Part shown: in pieces, positions 60,852 to 64,000 of the stretch
Layout of the letters: every line of letters starts with the position of its first letter
Position numbering within the stretch: position 1 is the first letter of the stretch
Assembly (NCBI RefSeq): GCF_001306135.1
Contig: NZ_LGKP01000012.1
Span: 1-64,000 of the forward strand
Source: Herpetosiphon geysericola
GTDB lineage: Bacteria; Chloroflexota; Chloroflexia; Chloroflexales; Herpetosiphonaceae
DNA: 64,000 bases
Reading direction: 5' to 3'
The notes under the pieces: model-generated
What the model saw: only the letters and a program-made list of their open reading frames with translations
Databases searched by the model: none
Told to the model about the DNA's origin: nothing
Program-made: the position numbers and the translations under genes

Positions 60852-61564
60852 TTGGCTCGGCGGCGCTGTCGCTGCCAACTAATGCCATGCCAGAAGGTAC
60901 GCAAACATGCCAACCATGCGATCCCGCCAATCCAGCCAGCGCTAATATCGGTAGGATAATGCACAGCAAAAACCACCCGTGAGATGCCAATGAGCACTGC
61001 CATTACAGCCAAGCCACTAATAAGGCCCCAGCGCCGTTGTGGGCGCTGGCCATAGCTGAGGACAATCGCCAAACTGCCGTACCATGCTGCTGCTGCCATA
61101 GCATGGCCACTGGGAAAGCTATAGGTGCTAATCTGGTAGGCTGGCTCGAAGATGCTGGGCCGTGGCCGCTCGAAGCCCTGTTTGAGCACCGTCATCCAAA
61201 TTGCTGCACCAAGCAGGGCTAAAACAATTAAGCTTAGGCGGCTGCGCCATGCTGTTGGCTTGCGCCGACACAGCCAATAACCAACGAGCAGAGTTTGGAA
61301 ACTTAAACCATAGAGCGTGCCAATCCAAGTTGCCAGATAAAATATTGGCGTGAGATATGGTGCGTGGCTGCGCAACCAAAACCCACCAGCCAAGCCATTA
61401 AGATCAAATTGATTAATGTCACTATTAATAAAGCCAGAAAGCCACCAAAAAATGGCAATCAAGCAAGCAGTGGCAGCGGTAGAAATCAGGATTGCGCGCA
61501 AACCGCCGATTGCAGTTTCGGAAACATCTGCTTGCCACGTATCGTTGGTTGGTGATTGTTGCAT
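60848..61564 (-). CDS. PAP2-family membrane phosphatase
   Basis: 238 residues, about six membrane helices. The three PAP2 motifs are visible: KQGFERPRPS (K-x6-RP), SFPSGHAMAAAAWYG (PSGH) and SRVVFAVHYPTDISAGW (SR-x5-H-x3-D). The catalytic His residues are intact. Such enzymes remove phosphate from phosphatidate, undecaprenyl diphosphate or similar lipids. ATG 61564, with GGAG nine bases upstream, is chosen over 61579, which has no ribosome site. Confidence 0.93.
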   Translation of the reverse strand: MQQSPTNDTWQADVSETAIGGLRAILISTAATACLIAIFWWLSGFINSDINQFDLNGLAGGFWLRSHAPYLTPIFYLATWIGTLYGLSFQTLLVGYWLCRRKPTAWRSRLSLIVLALLGAAIWMTVLKQGFERPRPSIFEPAYQISTYSFPSGHAMAAAAWYGSLAIVLSYGQRPQRRWGLISGLAVMAVLIGISRVVFAVHYPTDISAGWIGGIAWLACLRTFWHGISWQRQRRRAN

Positions 61565-61619
61565 CGAATCGAACTCCATTAAGTTAGCTGGTGGGCCTCT
61601 ATAGCAGGCTTAAGGCCAA

Positions 61620-61657
61620 CAAAAAAACCACGGAGCCGAGGAATTGGCTCCGTGGTT
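61620..61657 (-). terminator. Terminator of the following membrane-protein gene
   Basis: AACCACGGAGCC pairs perfectly with GGCTCCGTGGTT (eight-base loop). On the minus strand it is followed by a TTTTTTT run, giving an ideal intrinsic terminator for the gene ending at 61679. Confidence 0.92.
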
Positions 61658-61678
61658 GTTCAATACTGCCGAGTATGA

Positions 61679-62290
61679 CTAGATCCGGCTGCGGCCCCAC
61701 CCAAGGTAGAGACCTGCCCCGATTAGCACGATCGGCACCCATACCATACCAAGACTTAGTAAACCTGGCAAGGTGGCAATCGCGATGATCGTACCAACAA
61801 CAAACAAAATCGAGGCCGGAATAAAGCCCCAAAAGCCGTTGGTGCGGAAGAGTGGCTTACCAAGCAGGCCAATTGACCCGAAGCCCAAGGCTAAGCCCCA
61901 GACAACCGACAAGCCATTGGTGAGGTTGGCAAAGGGAATCCCAACTGCAAGTCCAGTCAGAATTGCCGCAGGAATGAAAAGCCCAAATAGGCGTTTAGCA
62001 AAGGCAAAGAAGAAGAAACAGCTGGCAATCGTAAATAAGATCATGGCTGGAATGAATGCGTCGGTATCGATCCCAAAGTCGGCACCGCCCATTAAACGAG
62101 CTAAAAACCATAACACCCCAAACACAATCAAGCCAATTGCGGCTATCCCGCGTGAATCGCGCTGCGTAGTCAGTTGATCTAAAAGTTTGTTGCTTGGTGC
62201 TGGTTGATTGGTTTGATAGATTGGATATTGAGCTTGAGCAGCCTCGATTTGGCGTGCGCGTTCGGTATCGTGATCGGTGTATGGTTGCAT
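61679..62290 (-). CDS. Multi-span membrane protein (203 aa)
   Basis: A hydrophilic N-terminus (about 1-47, with TERARQIEAAQAQYPIYQTN) precedes five to six hydrophobic helices from residue 48 on, including GFIPASILFVVGTIIAIATL. GGAGGAAG precedes the ATG. The family is not recognised; it lacks catalytic or transport motifs I know. Confidence 0.75.
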   Translation of the reverse strand: MQPYTDHDTERARQIEAAQAQYPIYQTNQPAPSNKLLDQLTTQRDSRGIAAIGLIVFGVLWFLARLMGGADFGIDTDAFIPAMILFTIASCFFFFAFAKRLFGLFIPAAILTGLAVGIPFANLTNGLSVVWGLALGFGSIGLLGKPLFRTNGFWGFIPASILFVVGTIIAIATLPGLLSLGMVWVPIVLIGAGLYLGWGRSRI

Positions 62291-62483
62291 AACTTCCTCC
62301 TATGGTTTTGGCCTCGATTGGACGCCAACAAGTTCATAGTTGTTGCAGCACTATGAATGATTATGAAATTAAGGAGTTTTTGGCTTGACCTGCTTTGTAT
62401 AATAGCTTGCACCAGACGTTTTGGCTATATCCAGTTTGCCGATTAACAGCATTGTGCTTAATTGGCGCTGCTTTAGGGATGTT

Positions 62484-64000
62484 ATGCGCTTGATCTCGGT
62501 TCGTTGGTTGCTGCTATTCAGCATGCTGGGTTTGTTTGGGCTTAGCTCTTTAAAACCGATTCAAGCCCAAATTCCTGCGCATGTTTCGCACGCTCGGGTT
62601 GCTGCCAGCACAAATATGTTTAATTGGGATACGTTTCAGCCGATTCCCTTGGCTCGTTTTGAGGCTGGCGGGGCAATTGTGGGCGATAGCTTGTATGTGA
62701 TTGGCGGGTTTTATACCAACCAAGTGCAAGCAACAGATACGGTTTTTGCCTACAATATCAGCACCAATCAATGGCGCATCTGTGCCAATATTCCTGAAGC
62801 GATCACCCATGCGCCTGTCGTTGCCGATGGGGATTTGATTTATGTGCTTGGTGGCTATATTGGCGATTCGCCAGGCGGCAGCACGCAGCATGTCTGGGTT
62901 TACAACACCATTACCAATGCATGGAGCCGTGGCCCAGATTTGCCAGAAGATCGGGGCGCAGCTGGCGCAACCAAGTTGGGCCGCGAGATTCACTTTTTTG
63001 GTGGTGCACATCGCCGCGATCGCCAGCTCGAAGAATGGGATAGCGACCAGCATTTTGTGCTTAATTTGGATAGCCAAGTTTGGCGCACAGCAGCACCCAT
63101 GCCCAACGCTCGCAATCACCTTGGCGCGGCGACGCTGAATGGCTCTGTATATGCGATTGGCGGCCAATATTTAGCCGCTGAATCGACGAGTAGCCAAGTT
63201 GAAGTTGATCGCTATGATCCCGTTAGCGATAGCTGGACGCGGGTGGCCGATTTGCCCAAAGGCCGTGGCCATATCACCTCATCGGTGTTTGAAGTTGATG
63301 GCCGAATTATGGTCGTTGGCGGCTCAGTCAATGGCGGCGATTACGGCTTAGCTTCTGCCGATGTGATGCTCTATGATCCCAATGACAATGTTTGGATGAA
63401 ATTAACCTCGATTCCCGGGGTGCGCAAAACTCCGGTTGGCGCAGCCTATGGCAATAAAATTTTGGTCACAACAGGCGGCTACGTACCCAACCCAGAAATG
63501 TGGATTGGCCAGCTTGAAGATCATTGGGAATTAGCTCGAACCTTGCCAATCTCGCTGGGCGAGGCTTCTGGCGGGATTATTGGCAATAAAATGTATTTGG
63601 TTGGCGAGAGCAACGGGGCCACGGCGGCCTTCGATCTTGGGGCAAACTCGTGGAACGCTGGTTTGGCCCAGCGCCCGTATAAAAGCCATAGCCACAGCGC
63701 CCAAGTTTGGAATCAACGGCTCTATTTGTTTGGCGGCGCAGGCACAAGCGCTGGCAAAGTCCAAATCTATCAACCTGCGAGCAATACTTGGTCGCAAGGC
63801 GCGGCCATCCCATTTGCCACAATGGCTGCTAGTTCTGCATTAATTGATGAAAAAATTTATGTTGCTGGTGGGATCGTGAGTGGCAATACCTCAAATTATC
63901 ATGCAGTGTACGATCCAGCAACCAATACCTGGACTTCGTTGCCAACCATGCCCTTGGCCCGCAATGGCGCTGCTGGCGGCACTGATGGACGCTATTTCTA
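62484..64000 (+). CDS. Secreted kelch-repeat protein, cut off by the window end
   Basis: The frame is open from ATG 62484 (AGGGATG upstream) to the last base; at least 505 codons are present. The signal peptide (MRLISVRWLLLFSMLGLF, cleavage near IQA) is followed by kelch blades, each with a hydrophobic-GG turn and a later Trp: VIGGFYT, VLGGYIG, FFGGAHR, AIGGQYL, VVGGSVN, TTGGYVP, LVGES (altered), LFGGAGT and VAGGIVS, with W about 20 residues after each in Y(N/D)xxTNxW or similar. It probably folds as one or two beta-propellers outside the cell. The missing C-terminus may carry an anchor. Confidence 0.9.
   Translation, partial: MRLISVRWLLLFSMLGLFGLSSLKPIQAQIPAHVSHARVAASTNMFNWDTFQPIPLARFEAGGAIVGDSLYVIGGFYTNQVQATDTVFAYNISTNQWRICANIPEAITHAPVVADGDLIYVLGGYIGDSPGGSTQHVWVYNTITNAWSRGPDLPEDRGAAGATKLGREIHFFGGAHRRDRQLEEWDSDQHFVLNLDSQVWRTAAPMPNARNHLGAATLNGSVYAIGGQYLAAESTSSQVEVDRYDPVSDSWTRVADLPKGRGHITSSVFEVDGRIMVVGGSVNGGDYGLASADVMLYDPNDNVWMKLTSIPGVRKTPVGAAYGNKILVTTGGYVPNPEMWIGQLEDHWELARTLPISLGEASGGIIGNKMYLVGESNGATAAFDLGANSWNAGLAQRPYKSHSHSAQVWNQRLYLFGGAGTSAGKVQIYQPASNTWSQGAAIPFATMAASSALIDEKIYVAGGIVSGNTSNYHAVYDPATNTWTSLPTMPLARNGAAGGTDGRYF

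Noticed and set aside
62550..63167. 205-codon minus-strand frame opposite the kelch gene
   Set aside because: The kelch reading on the plus strand has a signal peptide and regular blades; the antisense frame has no recognisable features.

Overview
The window looks like chromosome of a filamentous, predatory Chloroflexota bacterium, most likely Herpetosiphon or a close relative. This is inferred from gene content and style, not from any search: roughly half GC by eye, many secreted hydrolases with Thr/Pro (TATPT-like) linkers, secreted proteins ending in a YLP-type tail, FGYP-type repeats, and a chromosome littered with short repeated intergenic words. About 59 genes are supported. I found no rRNA, tRNA, CRISPR array, transposase or phage gene.

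Layout. 1-0.67 kb: terminator-like hairpin and repeat words. 0.67-6.2 kb: secreted C39-like protein, a lone LuxR-type HTH protein, then a tyrosine-catabolism set (4-hydroxyphenylpyruvate dioxygenase, TrmB-type regulator, homogentisate dioxygenase). 6.6-10.5 kb: a tight operon of site-2 protease RseP, a Cas4-like nuclease split into two membrane-anchored halves, a Zn-finger-like protein, a QueD/PTPS enzyme, an L7/L12-like small protein and a degenerate dihydroorotate dehydrogenase paralogue. 10.7-16.6 kb: lone receiver protein, Zn/Mn ABC importer, phosphopentomutase, aldo/keto reductase. 16.9-20.3 kb: large secreted subtilase. 20.4-22.2 kb: AAA-type ATPase plus PIN nuclease, a candidate defence pair with an AT-rich centre. 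22.2-25.5 kb: a threonine-type T-box leader, a membrane protein, a small protein, then thrS. 25.7-29 kb: secreted FGYP-repeat protein, an ABC exporter half with a degenerate catalytic residue, a pseudo-receiver. 29.7-36.8 kb: chitinase, methyltransferase, M24 peptidase followed by three small membrane proteins, amino-acid ABC importer. 37-40.7 kb: MFS drug exporter with a clear palindromic operator, M20 peptidase. 40.8-47.5 kb: trehalose metabolism (trehalase, OtsA, TreS, OtsB). 47.5-49.4 kb: a decayed tandem gene duplicate, and an ECF sigma factor followed by a 31-residue peptide with eight cysteines. 49.4-59.1 kb: GH5 cellulase, a 1446-residue calcium-repeat protein with a 24-nt tandem array, small membrane protein, cupin, GH16 glucanase. 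59.3-64 kb: carotenoid-type oxidoreductase, PAP2 phosphatase, membrane protein and a secreted kelch protein cut by the window end.

How the parts fit. The chitinase, cellulase, beta-glucanase and subtilase suit a bacterium that digests polymers and other microbes outside the cell. The amino-acid importer, peptidases and tyrosine-degradation enzymes could use the products. The most unusual items are the T-box placed over 1 kb ahead of thrS, the split Cas4-like nuclease in the rseP operon, the ATPase-PIN pair, the sigma factor/Cys-rich peptide pair, the shared YLP tail of secreted proteins, and the mosaic of repeated intergenic words.
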